This document shows, one piece after another, positions 1 through 11,335 of a DNA stretch of 64,000 bases. The first letter of the stretch is position 1; the number at the start of each line of letters is the position of its first letter. The stretch is from Paralithodes platypus (lineage: Eukaryota; Arthropoda; Malacostraca; Decapoda; Lithodidae): positions 39,543,518 through 39,607,517 of the forward strand of contig CM064580.1 in assembly GCA_032716605.1 (NCBI GenBank). The letters are read 5' to 3'. The notes beneath the pieces are model-generated. The model did no database searches. It was not told the DNA's origin and was given only the letters and a program-made list of their open reading frames with translations. Position numbers and translations under genes: made by a program.

Positions 1-1070
1 AACTTTAATAGACACATGTATAATTGTATATATTAATAAAATAAGTGTGTACAGAATTTTGTGAAATCCTTATCCCGCTTTGTGCAATCTAGTTGTAAGA
101 AGAAATTAGAACAATAACCAATACCTATAAATTAAACCTGAAAATAGTTATCCCATTTTGTATATGCTAAATATAATATTATAATAGTAATATAGTAATA
201 GCCTACATTTGATATGAAAATGATTGGACCGGGTAAACAAATATACAAAGTATTATAAGCTTGTGACAGTGTATAGGCGGGAAGGTGAAGGTATTGAGGG
301 ATCACAGTCCAGATATTGTGTGGACTGTGTGAGGGATAAGCCTTTACAACGTCTCGCAGCTGTTAGGGGGCGGAGCTAGGCAGAGCGGGGACGTATTCTC
401 TCTTTTTTTTCATTTGGTACAACAGTGTGACGTCACTGAGCTGCGCGTGGGTTGACCTGAGTATCTATGGACCTTGGTTTATATCATGGGGACCCACAGA
501 GGGCTGTTCTCGGGTATTATGAAGTGCGGGATTGTCATTCACTTACGGGGGTCTTACACCATCGAGGTATAGCTGCACTCAGCCTTCGACTCCACTCCCG
601 GAAGTTTCTCGATGCGAGGCTCCTGGCCGTAATCTTTCCATATTACCTAAACATGATCATCGAATGATTATCGACATTAATACACCTAAAATTATAATTA
701 TCTGCCTACTTTAACATTATGCTAGAAAAACACACAGTTATGATGGCTAAGACCAAGTTAATAATGTCGTCAGAAAATTGTGTAAAAATTAACAATATAA
801 ACAAGCTATATCATAAACCAGGAAAAGCAAGAACACTACATATATACCCAATGAAATTCCCAAAGAGCTCCCCCCGTGGCTGGGAATCTCCTACCCCTGG
901 TTGGGAACCCCTGGACAGTAGGATAAAGACTGGTGCTAGGGTGTGGTTTGGGGAAACATGTGGGGATGTGCTTGTGCCTGTTGTTGCTTCACTGTGTCTG
1001 TCTGTATTTAGCCTCCCTTATAATATTTTAAATAAATCTCTAAAGCATATGGAAAAATAGTATTGGTAAA
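1..1070. other. AT-rich stretch without a recognisable gene
   Basis: No feature with protein-like composition is seen; the open frames around 467-714 and 719-1060 are short and match nothing I know. A perfect CRE-type octamer TGACGTCA lies at 428-435 and a GC-box-like gggggcgg at 366-373, followed by a 66-codon open frame. This is a weak hint of a promoter, but no transcript evidence can be derived from the sequence. Confidence 0.3.
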
Positions 1071-1103
1071 TTAACCCGTTCAGTACCGGTGCCGTCCTTT
1101 TAA

Positions 1104-1432
1104 GGGGAGGTACTTAGTTTCTTCCCTAGAGCTCCATCAAGCTTAAAATTACACCCCCTAGACCCCCTTTCAAGATAAATTTGTACATTTTTCGGTAGAA
1201 AAATTTCCCGGCCAAAGGCCGGTTCCTCTCAAATTACAAGCTCGCTAACGCTCGCCATGAAAAAATCGACATCTATATGGGACGAAAGTTCTTAAAATTG
1301 ACAGAAATGGGGCAAAAGTTCTTAAAATCGCCAAACTAAAGGGGGCGAGCGTCTTAAAATCTAAAAAGCAATAGGGCTAAACATGAGAGAGAAAGGGGTC
1401 CAGAAAAAAATCCCTCATGTGGAAATCTCCTC
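1104..1432 (+). mobile_element. A1: TTAA/GGGG-type MITE nested in C1
   Basis: Bounded by TTAA at 1100-1103 and 1433-1436, with ends GGGGAGG and CTCCTC. The flanks joined at a single TTAA give the continuous C sequence seen uninterrupted near 28030. The interior has the A core: 'catttttcggtagaaaaat' and a ggctcgct...gctcgcc block (here partly mutated to 'gctcgctaacgctcgcc'), then degenerate direct repeats around 'ggggcgaaagttcttaaaat'. Confidence 0.9.
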
Positions 1433-1460
1433 TTAACTTTATTCTGGTTACTATTAGGCG

Positions 1461-1580
1461 AATTGATTCAGCTTACAATGGACCTCCAACAATTGATTCA
1501 GCTTACAATGGACCTCCAACAATTGATTCAGCTTACAATGGACCTCCAACAATTGATTCAGCTTACAATGGACCTCCAAC
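1461..1580 (+). repeat. 30-bp unit x4 inside C1
   Basis: Four identical tandem copies of a 30-bp unit beginning aattgattcagcttacaatg. Other C copies carry one equivalent unit, so this is a local expansion in one arm of C1. Confidence 0.95.
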
Positions 1581-1812
1581 AATTAACAGGCTTTGGACTC
1601 TCTCACTTAACCATTTTCACTACCACAGATCCTTCTCAAACTGCACATAATCGTCTAAATATAGCTACAATAAAATTTAAAAAACGTAACCGGAACAGAA
1701 GGGGCTAATAACATTTGATTCGCTCTGAGATATCTTCGAACTATTATAACGACAGTGTACATTTTAAGACCATGATGTGTAGTACGCTTGCATACGAACT
1801 TGCTCACATTGC

Positions 1813-1813
<1 letters not shown>

Positions 1814-1856
<43 letters not shown>

Positions 1857-1940
1857 GTCAACAATTAGCGACACCCTGGCACCCAAACTGTGATAGCCTT
1901 ATGAGGGATTCGAACCACTGGCCCTGGGGGTATACCTGTA

Positions 1941-2009
<69 letters not shown>

Positions 2010-2032
2010 AGAGAGAGTTTTACATATATTTA
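1814..2032. repeat. (CT)n and (GA)n microsatellites
   Basis: (CT)n at 1816-1853 and (GA)n from 1943 to about 2022. Between them, a GGGATTCGAACC block near 1903-1914 looks like the B box of a decayed tRNA-derived SINE on the minus strand. Confidence 0.85.
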
Positions 2033-2263
2033 CATAGATACACTGACCACACAGCCCTTACGATCCCAGCGAGGTGGTCAGGACTTAATTCTAGTAGAGA
2101 TAGCTAACCCGAGAGTAAGAGATAGTGGAAGGAAAGGATAGCAAACAAAGAGAGAGAGAGAGATAATTAAACTATCTAATATACGCACATTTGCCTACTA
2201 TGTAAAGTAAAAAAAAAAAAAAAAAAAAAAAAAGACATTTGTAAGCATGCACTAATGTACGTA

Positions 2264-2474
2264 CAGTCGCGCTAATAAGTGACGTCTCGGCACCAATTAT
2301 GTGTTGATCAATAATTGGTATCAGCAATATTTACACATGATTTCTTCTTTTTGAGTGAGATGTACAACCATGTTCCTTCATTTTCCCACCCTATTCAACA
2401 TCTGACAGACATTAATACAGCACAGAGCAAGCCAAACGTAATGACAGCTGGGACATAACTTATTAGCGCGACTG
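2264..2474 (+). mobile_element. H1: Tc1/mariner-like MITE, 211 bp
   Basis: Terminal inverted repeats CAGTCGCGCTAATAAGT and ACTTATTAGCGCGACTG are perfect over 17 bp and flanked by TA on both sides (2262-2263, 2475-2476). CAGT termini and a TA duplication fit Tc1/mariner. No transposase is encoded. Confidence 0.88.
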
Positions 2475-2582
2475 TACTATAAACAAATATATGGTGTTAT
2501 CCTATATATAAATTAACTTAAAACAAAAAAATCCATCATCGTTTATAGGTTTACATTTCCTACGCGAATGTCAGTAAATGTG

Positions 2583-2617
<35 letters not shown>

Positions 2618-2891
2618 TTTATTGACCACAGCAAAATATATAATACAAAAATAACATATAATATTTTATGTATACATATGGCCTTGGATATGTGCGTATC
2701 TCTCCATGACTGTTTCTTCCCCACGTACACACATACCCGTACGTGTGATCATTAAGGTATGCATGTCCTTGGGTATGTGCGTAACTGTTTAAGACTGTTT
2801 CTGTTCAACACACACACACACACAGATACACACACACGCGCACACACAGATATACACACACACACAGATATACACACACACACACACACAC
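2583..2891. repeat. (GATA)n and (CA)n microsatellites with spacer
   Basis: (GATA)n at about 2583-2618 and interrupted (CA)n with GATA-type interruptions at about 2809-2890. The spacer has two partial copies of 'gtatgtgcgta', and no gene is seen. Confidence 0.8.
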
Positions 2892-2899
2892 CTATTTTA

Positions 2900-3208
2900 A
2901 TTCTAACCCATTGACCTCCATCAAGCTTAAAATAGCACCCCAGAGACCCCTTTTCAAGATAAATGTGTACATTTTTCGGTAGAAAAATGTCCCGGCCGAA
3001 GGCCGATTCCTTCTAAAATTACAGGCTCGCTATCGCTCGCCTTGAAAAAATCGACACCTAAATGGCACGAAAGGTCTTAACATTGACGAAGAAATGGGGC
3101 GAAAGGTCTTAAAATCGACAAACTAGCGGCACGAAAATCTTAAAACCACAAAACTAACATGCTAAACATGAGGGAGAAGGGGGTCCATAAAAAGCGAGTA
3201 CTACCCCC
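2900..3208 (+). mobile_element. A2: family A element, 5' end lost
   Basis: Right end ...CTACCCCC followed by TTAA (3209-3212). The left end fades directly after (CA)n and begins at 'cattgacctccatcaagctt'. The A core 'cggtagaaaaatgtcccgg' and 'ggctcgctatcgctcgcc' are present. Confidence 0.8.
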
Positions 3209-3212
3209 TTAA

Positions 3213-3579
3213 CCCTTTGAATAAATAAATGGTCCGTGCTATTAGGAATGAATGACTTGGGCTTATTGGGAGACATAATTATTTGATACTGTGTACGTGT
3301 GGATGGAGACAGTCATGGGGAGGAACGTACACACACACTACTACTCACACACGGACATACACACCAGAGCAATACCCACACGTGAGTTTGTAATTATAAA
3401 GTCAAGATAATAATAAAAAATAAAATATAAGCTATGGGGATATAGAGAATTATTATTATATATATCGGTTATATAGCCTAAATATAACCGAAATATAAGC
3501 TATGGGTATATATAGAATTATTATTATTATATATATCGGTTATAGCACTCTGTTATTGTAGATTATAATATTTATTTGG
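3213..3579. repeat. AT-rich spacer with a tandem duplication of about 67 bp
   Basis: The block starting 'aaatataagctatggg' and running into 'attattatatatatcggtta' occurs twice (about 3422-3473 and 3490-3544). No gene is seen. Confidence 0.6.
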
Positions 3580-3583
3580 TTAA

Positions 3584-3960
3584 GGGGAGTCACCGTTTTT
3601 TTTTTTTTTTATCTATCTCTCCTTTTCTTTCTTTCCTTGGCTTGTATTCATTCGGCCCCATTCAGCCAACTGTTCTAAGACGTTTATCCCCATCCAGGTG
3701 TCGATATCTTCCTGGCGAGCGATAGCGAGCCAGCATTGTATGGAGAAATCCGGCTTCGCCGTAGACATTTTTCTATTGAAAAATGTACAAATTTAGCTTG
3801 CTGTCAAAGCAAAAATAAATATATGCTGGCTCGCTATCGCTCGCCAGGCAAATATTGACACCTGGATGGGGGTAAATGTCTTAAAACAGTAGGCTAAATG
3901 GGGCCGAATGGATACAAGCCAAATAGGGAGAAAAGGAGAACAAAAGCGAGGTGGGCTCCC
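3584..3960 (+). mobile_element. B1: fold-back TTAA element, 377 bp
   Basis: TTAA on both sides (3580-3583, 3961-3964). Two arms of about 100 bp are inverted copies: arm 1 has 'ttcggccccattcagcc' and 'ggcgagcgatagcgagcc'; arm 2 has 'ggctcgctatcgctcgcc' and 'ggctaaatggggccgaat'. The loop holds 'tttttctattgaaaaatg'. The loop and arm core are related to family A. Confidence 0.9.
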
Positions 3961-4143
3961 TTAACATAATCGTTAATTCAGATATTAACTCTCACTTTAC
4001 ACGATTAAACCTACAGATTGCTTGGTACACTAAAAACAAAAAATCTTAAGTGTTCAGTGATAGAACATTAACAATATTTACAAGGTAAATAAAAGTTAGG
4101 GTTTGCATCGTATTCCCCCTTGCCCCCCTTCACTAATTCACTA

Positions 4144-4862
<719 letters not shown>

Positions 4863-4922
4863 TACTATTGCATTCAGTTTTTACCACCGCAAATAAAACG
4901 TCTCTAAATGGCCACGATAAAC

Positions 4923-5362
4923 CCTATTAAGCAACACACCACATACAGACTGCAGTAGCCTGAAGCACTGAATATTATTGCTCCACTGTACGCAAGCTTA
5001 AAATTACACCCTTTAGACCTCCTTTCAAGATAAATTTGTACATTTTTCGGTAGAAAAATGTCCCGGCCGAAGGCCGATTCCTCATAAATTACAGGCTCGC
5101 TATCGCTCGCCCAGGAAAAAATCGACACATACGTGGCACGAAAGGATTTTAAATTGACAGAAATGGGGTGAAAGTTCTTAAAATCGCCAAACTAATGGGG
5201 CGAAAGTCTTAAAATCTCAATAGCAATGGGGTTAACCATGAGGGAGAAAGGGGTCCAGAAAAAATAATCCCTCAAGCGTAAATCTGCCCTTAATTAAGCA
5301 ACACACCCTGTACAGACTACTCTAGCCTGAAGCCCTGGGTATTATCGTCCCACTGAACGCAA
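4923..5362. repeat. Direct repeats of about 70 bp flanking A3
   Basis: The block 'attaagcaacacacc...cagact' to 'gaacgcaag' occurs at about 4927-4987 and again at 5293-5362, on either side of A3. The right copy runs directly into the 22-bp minisatellite. Confidence 0.8.
4988..5289 (+). mobile_element. A3: family A element between direct repeats
   Basis: The A core is intact ('cggtagaaaaatgtcccgg', 'ggctcgctatcgctcgcc') and the right end meets TTAA at 5290-5293. The GGGG left end is absent: the flanking repeat joins the element at 'gcaagctt', suggesting recombination or deletion. Confidence 0.8.
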
Positions 5363-6640
5363 GTTATGGGGGTGTATCGTACAAGTTATGGGGGTGTATC
5401 GTACAAGTTATGGTGGTGTATCGTGCAAGTTATGGGGGTGTATCGTACAAGTTATGGGGGTGTATCGTACAAGTTATGGTGGTGTATCGTACAAGTTATG
5501 GTGGTGTATCGTACAAGTTATGGTGGTGTATCGTACAAGTTATGGTGGTGTATCGTGCAAGTTATGGGGGTGTATCGTGCAAGTTATGGTGGTGTATCGT
5601 ACAAGTTATGGTGGTGTATTGTGCAAGTTATGGTGGTGTATCGTGCAAGTTATGGTGGTGTATCGTACAAGTTATGGTGGTGTATCGTGCAAGTTATGGT
5701 GGTGTATCGTACAAGTTATGGTGGTGTATCGTGCAAGTTATGGTGGTGTATTGTGCAAGTTATGGTGGTGTATCGTGCAAGTTATGGTGGTGTATCGTGC
5801 AAGTTATGGTGGTGTATCGTACAAGTTATGGAGGTGTATCCTACAAGTTATGGGGGTGTATCCTACAAGTTATGGTGGTGTATCTTACAAGTTATGGGGG
5901 TGTATCGTACAAGTTATGGGGGTGTATCGTACAAGTTATGGGAGTGTATCGTGCAAGTTATGGGGGTGTATCATGCAAGTTATGGGGGTGTATCGTACAA
6001 GTTATGGGGGTGTATCGTGCAAGTTATGGGGGTGTATCGTACAAGTTATGGTGGTGTATCGTACAAGTTATGGTGGTGTATTGTGCAAGTTATGGTGGTG
6101 TATCGTGCAAGTTATGGTGGTGTATCGTGCAAGTTATGGTGGTGTATCCTACAAGTTATGGGGGTGTATCCTACAAGTTATGGTGGTGTATCTTACAAGT
6201 TATGGTGGTGTATCGTGCAAGTTATGGGGGTGTATCGTACAAGTTATGGGGGTGTATCGTACAAGTTATGGGGGTGTATCATGCAAGTTATGGGGGTGTA
6301 TCGTACAAGTTATGGGGGTGTATCGTACAAGTTATGGGGGTGTATCGTGCAAGTTATGGGGGTGTATTGTGCAAGTTATGGGGGTGTATCGTATAAATTA
6401 TGGGGGTGTATCGTACAAGTTATGGGGGTGTATCGTGCAAGTTATGGGGGTGTATCGTACAAATTATAGGGGTGCATCGTACAAGTTATGGGGGTGTATC
6501 ATGCAAGTTATGGTGGTGTATCGTGCAAGTTATGGGGGTGTATTGTGCAAGTTATGGGGGTGTATCGTACAAGTTATGGGGGTGTATCGTGCAAGTTATG
6601 GGGGTGTATCGTGCCAGTTATGGTGGTGTATCATGCAAGT
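5361..6640 (+). repeat. 22-bp minisatellite, about 58 units
   Basis: Tandem units of 22 bp (aagttatgggggtgtatcgt plus ac) with point variants gtg/ggg, cgt/cct/cat and tac/tgc. All three forward frames are open because the unit has no stop in any frame and 22 is not a multiple of 3. The repetitive translations (YGGVSYKLW) are therefore not evidence for a protein. Confidence 0.97.
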
Positions 6641-6644
6641 TTAA

Positions 6645-6830
6645 CCCTTTCTGTACCGGTGACGTCTGTTTATGATTTTCGTACTATATTTAGACTATTT
6701 TCAGCAACTTAAGAAGGATCTGTGGTAGTATAAAGGGTTTAAACAGATAGTTCGAAGCCTGTTAATTGCTGAAGGCCCTATTTAAACTGAATTAAATCGT
6801 GTAATAGTAGTCAAAATAAAGTTAAAGATG
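6645..6830 (+). mobile_element. C2: family C element at the minisatellite edge
   Basis: TTAA (6641-6644) directly follows the last minisatellite unit, then CCCTTTCTGTACCGGTGACG. Inner arms 'gcaacttaagaaggatctgtgg' and 'cctgttaattgctgaaggcc' match C7 and C9. The right end is decayed. Confidence 0.75.
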
Positions 6831-6861
6831 GGGTATTTATTTGATGATTTATTCGGTTTAA

Positions 6862-7176
6862 GGGGAGATCCTTCACTTTATGTCAATTTTTTTATTTATT
6901 TATTATTTTTTCTAGTTTCCTCGCTAGACGATCAAGCTTAAAATGAAGCCCCCTAGACCCTCTTTCAAGATAAATGTTTACATTTTTCGGTAGAAAAATG
7001 TCCCGGCCGAAGGCCGATTCCTCTTAAATTACAGGCTCGCTATCGCTCGCCAGGAAAAAATCGAGACCTAATTGACAGGAAAGGTCTTAAAATTGACAGA
7101 AATGGGGCGAAAGTTCATAAAATCGCCAAACTAATGGGTCTAAAGATGAGGGTCTAGAAAAGCGACTCGTCTCCCC
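6862..7176 (+). mobile_element. A4: family A element, 315 bp
   Basis: TTAA at 6858-6861 and 7177-7180; ends GGGGAGATCC and GTCTCCCC. Complete core. Confidence 0.9.
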
Positions 7177-7219
7177 TTAAGTAGGTAAAGCGAAGGGTTA
7201 CTATAAAAGATACCATTAA

Positions 7220-7580
7220 GGGGGGTGACCTGCTTTTTTTGTCTACTTTTCTCTCTTTCTCTGGCTTGTATCCATTCGGCCCCATTCAGACTACTGTTTT
7301 ACGACGTTTATCCCCATCCAGGTGTCGATTTTTTCCTGGCGAGCGGTAGCGAGCGAGCATATTTGTTAAAATGTTTTTGACAGCAGGTTAAATTTGTACA
7401 TTTTTCGATAGAAAAATGTCTCCGGCGAAGCCTGATTTCTCCATACAATGCTGGCTCGCTATCGCTCGCTAGGAAGAAATCGACACCTGAATGTGGATAA
7501 ACGTCTTAAAACAGTTGGCTGAATGGGGCGGAATAAATACAAGCCAGAGAAAAGGAGTGACAAAAAGCAGGTCATCCCCC
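7220..7580 (+). mobile_element. B2: fold-back TTAA element, 361 bp
   Basis: TTAA at 7216-7219 and 7581-7584. Inverted arms around 'ggcgagcggtagcgagc' and 'ggctcgctatcgctcgc'. Both termini carry GGTGACC/GGTCATC, so the outermost ends are more alike than in B1. Confidence 0.9.
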
Positions 7581-7689
7581 TTAACCACAATTGAATAGCT
7601 AGACACATTAAATAGATATAAAAATAAAGTGTAGACACATAGATACATAGATAGATAGAGGTATAAACGAGATAGGAATAGATAGATAA

Positions 7690-8155
<466 letters not shown>

Positions 8156-8402
8156 ACGGCAATTGATAATGCGTCATACCCTGTTCCAAATGTGAAGTAT
8201 AGTACATAAATTTCGTATCAACCCTTTCAACAAGTCCGGGTATCTTTCTCGTTTCATTCCAGCTAATATACTAACTTGTTCCGCTTAGGTTAGGATTTAC
8301 TTCTACAAATCAAAGGTGAATGCAATATCTAACCCTCCTCCAAGCAAAAAGTCCTCTGAAAACTGCATCAAATCATCTATCATCTAACGTAGATTGTGTT
8401 AA

Positions 8403-8857
8403 GGGGGGTCACTGTTTTTTTGTTTTTTTATCTTTCTCTCCTTTTCTCTCTTTCCCTGGCTGGTATCCATTCAGCCCCATTCAGCCTACTGTTTTAAGAC
8501 GTTTATCCCCATCCCGGTGTCGATTTCTTCCTGGCGAGCGATAGCGAGCCAGCATTGTATGGAGAAATCCGGCTTCGACGAAGACATTTTTCTATCGAAA
8601 AATGTACAAATTTAGGTTGCTGTAAAAAATAATATATATATACAGTATATATACATATAAATATATATATACATATAAATATATATATACAGTATATATA
8701 CATATACTGTATACAGTATATGCTGGCTCGCTACCGCTCGCCAGAAAAATATTGACACCTGGATGGGGGTAAACGTCTTAAACAAGTAGGCTGAATGGGG
8801 CCGAATGGATACAAGCAAGAGGGAGAGAAAGAGAAAAAAAAAGCGAGGTGTGCTCCC
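8403..8857 (+). mobile_element. B3: fold-back TTAA element with TA-repeat loop
   Basis: TTAA at 8399-8402 and 8858-8861. At 455 bp it is longer than its sisters because the loop (about 8628-8720) has expanded into tandem 'atatacagtatatatacat' units. Arms are complete. Confidence 0.9.
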
Positions 8858-8908
8858 TTAAAACTTCATAGTATTGATGGGTTAGAATGAAAAGGTGAGT
8901 GGGTGGGT

Positions 8909-9062
<154 letters not shown>

Positions 9063-10300
9063 GACTCGTAAATCACTTGGAGGAAAATAACATACTTAAA
9101 GATACTCAACACGGCTTTCGTAAAAAACGTTCCTGTTTAACAAACCTCTTAGACTTCTTCCACGATATCCTCAACCTCTACGATGAGAGTAAAGCTGTAG
9201 ATATTATATACCTTGATTTTCAAAAGGCCTTTGACAAAGTTCCCCACAAACGTTTACTGCTAAAACTAAAAGCGCATGGAATACAAGACGGTGTGTTGAA
9301 ATGGATAGAAAATTGGCTCAGCGACAGAAAGCAAAGAGTAGTCATAAACGGTAAGGCATCTAAATGGACCAATGTAAGTAGCGGGGTACCCCAGGGATCG
9401 GTACTAGGACCAATTCTCTTTCTAATTTACATCAACGACATAGATGAGGGTCTCACCTGTACAATCTCAAAATTTGCTGACGATACAAAAATTGGAAATA
9501 GCGTACTCTCAAAAGATCAAGTTGACGATATGCAACACAATCTAGATAAATTGTCACATTGGGCCCAAATTTGGCAAATGAGTTTCAATGCGGATAAATG
9601 TAAAGTACTACATATCGGATACCTAAATGAGAAAGCAAACTATTCGATGAATGGCACTCAGCTTAAGAATGTAAACAGAGAAACCGATCTGGGAGTAACA
9701 ATATCGAGTAACCTAAAACCGAGTCAACAATGTTCAGAAGTTGTTAAGAAGGCAAACAAAATAATTGGCTTTATAGGCAGGTCATTTGAGCATAAATCCA
9801 AAGAAGTTATCCTAACCCTTTACAATTCCTTAGTCCGCCCTCTTCTGGAATACTGCGTTCAATCCTGGTGCCCTTATTACCAAAAAGATATAAACAAGCT
9901 AGAACGAGTTCAACGTAGAGTTACCAAAATTATACCTAGACTAAAGAACAAACCATACGAAGAGCGTCTTAGAGAATTAAATCTATTTCCTTTAACCCAG
10001 CGCAGATTAAGAGGTGACTTAATTCAAGTGTTCAAATTCATCAAAGGCATCGACAATATGAACTGTAGTAAGTACTTCACTCTCGACCAATCTAATTACA
10101 CGCGGGGAAACGGTTGCAAAATTATTGGTAAATCTTTTAACTCCCACGAATCTAAGAATTTCTTCTTCAATCGAGTTGTCAACTTGTGGAATGGGCTTCC
10201 CCGAGACGTTATAGACTGCAGCACCGTTGATTCATTTAAACTCCGCCTAGACAAATATCTCGCATCAAACCCGCGACTGACTGCGTTTGTAAATGAATAA
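9063..10300 (+). pseudogene. Reverse transcriptase C-terminal part, 5'-truncated CR1-like LINE
   Basis: The frame of about 412 codons to the TAA at 10298-10300 is the second half of a non-LTR reverse transcriptase. It shows YLDFQKAFDKVPH (fingers/palm A), SGVPQGSVLGPILF (motif B), FADDTK (catalytic motif C) and a thumb/C-terminal region LVRPLLEYCVQSWCPYY. It lines up with 48205-49440 with about 16 amino-acid differences by eye, so the two copies are young and closely related. Endonuclease and the RT N-terminus are missing, and the first in-frame ATG belongs to the upstream GT repeat, so it cannot make a working retrotransposon protein. Confidence 0.93.
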
Positions 10301-10545
10301 CTTTATTTTATCCCCCCCTCAGTTACTAACCCATCTGTCCCCTACTAACTTCCTAATCCTGCCACGGACATTAGTTCCAGGGCAGTAGTTCCCTTTCCAA
10401 TGTTCCCTTACCCACTCTAAACCACTGTTTGGACACTTGATCCTCAGTGTTTTGGAGGACAAGCAGCCTAGAAGGGTCACTAGACCTGTTGTTGCTTGAT
10501 TTCCTTTGCATTCCTTTGTACTCCTTTGTACTCCTTTGTAAAATG
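9063..10545 (+). mobile_element. 5'-truncated CR1-like LINE copy
   Basis: The body includes the RT fragment and a 3' UTR of about 245 bp shared with the 49441-49665 copy. The tail consists of short tandem units gtactccttt (about 10515-10542) rather than poly(A), a CR1-type habit. The 5' truncation falls exactly at the end of a (GT)n/(GC)n microsatellite. Confidence 0.9.
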
Positions 10546-10649
10546 TCCTCCGTGTGTATTGTGAAAATTGTAGGTGATGTTTAAGGGTTGCCACTTTTAC
10601 TATCTACCTGACCCTCACACGAAGATAAGACGCACCAGGTGACTTGCAG

Positions 10650-10845
10650 GGTAACACACACACACACACATCATGCACACACTCTCACTCTCTCACACAC
10701 ACACACTCTCTCTTATACACACAATCTCTTTCTCTCTCTCTCTCTCTCTCTCTCACCCACACACACACACACACACACATCATACACACACACACTCACT
10801 CACTCTCTCACACACACACACTCTCTCTTATACACACAATCTCTT

Positions 10846-10888
<43 letters not shown>

Positions 10889-10912
10889 TACACACACACA
10901 CACACTCATTAA
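10650..10912. repeat. (CA)n/(CT)n compound, duplicated block
   Basis: A (CA)n-(CT)n block of about 125 bp ('ctctctcttatacacacaat' landmark) occurs twice in tandem. Confidence 0.9.
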
Positions 10913-11033
10913 TCAAGCACAGTGCCACCAGTTCAAGCAGCCATTAACGAACCGATGGGACCTCAATCATTACAAATAGTTCCCAGTCCTCAATATTAAC
11001 CCATTATTCCCAGCCCAGATAAGCACTCGTTAA

Positions 11034-11327
11034 AGGGGTAGTGCTTGTTTTTTCTAGACTCTCTTCTCCCTCATGTTTAGCATATTCGTGTTGAGACTTT
11101 ACGACGTTCGTTCCGTTAGTTTGTCGATTTTAAGACCTTTCGCCCCAATTTATTTGTCAATATTAAGACCTTTCGTGCCATTTAGGTGTCATTTTTCTGT
11201 CGAAAAATGTACATATTGATCTTGAAAGGGGGTCTAAGTGGTCCTGTTTTAAGTTTGAAGTCTAGCGAGGAAACTAAAAAATATATAAATAAATAAATAC
11301 ATATACAAAAAACCAAGCACTACCCCC
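11034..11327 (-). mobile_element. A5: family A element, reverse orientation
   Basis: TTAA at 11030-11033 and 11328-11331. The centre is shortened: the ggcgagcgatagcgagcc block has been lost although 'cgaaaaatgtaca' remains. The 64-bp minisatellite starts 5 bp after its right TTAA. Confidence 0.85.
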
Positions 11328-11335
11328 TTAAGCTT

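Larger units (their letters stand above)
1075..1704 (+). mobile_element. C1: TTAA/CCC-type MITE, interrupted by A1
   Basis: Starts after TTAA (1071-1074) with CCCGTTCAGTACCGG and ends in the inverted form near CCGGAACAGAAGGGG, followed by CTAA (a decayed TTAA). The interior carries the family landmarks 'attctggttactattagg' and, inverted, 'cgtctaaatatagc', so the arms can pair. Removing A1 and three extra 30-bp units leaves about 207 bp, the size of C6 and C9. CCC...GGG ends and TTAA sites fit a piggyBac-type non-autonomous element. Confidence 0.8.

Noticed and set aside
5361..6640. CRISPR-like array
   Set aside because: No spacer/repeat alternation: contiguous 22-bp units in a eukaryotic context.
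5366..6675. Open frames up to 418 codons of YGGVSYKLW-type repeats in three forward frames
   Set aside because: They are translations of a 22-bp minisatellite without stops; all three frames are equally open and units vary without regard to codon position.
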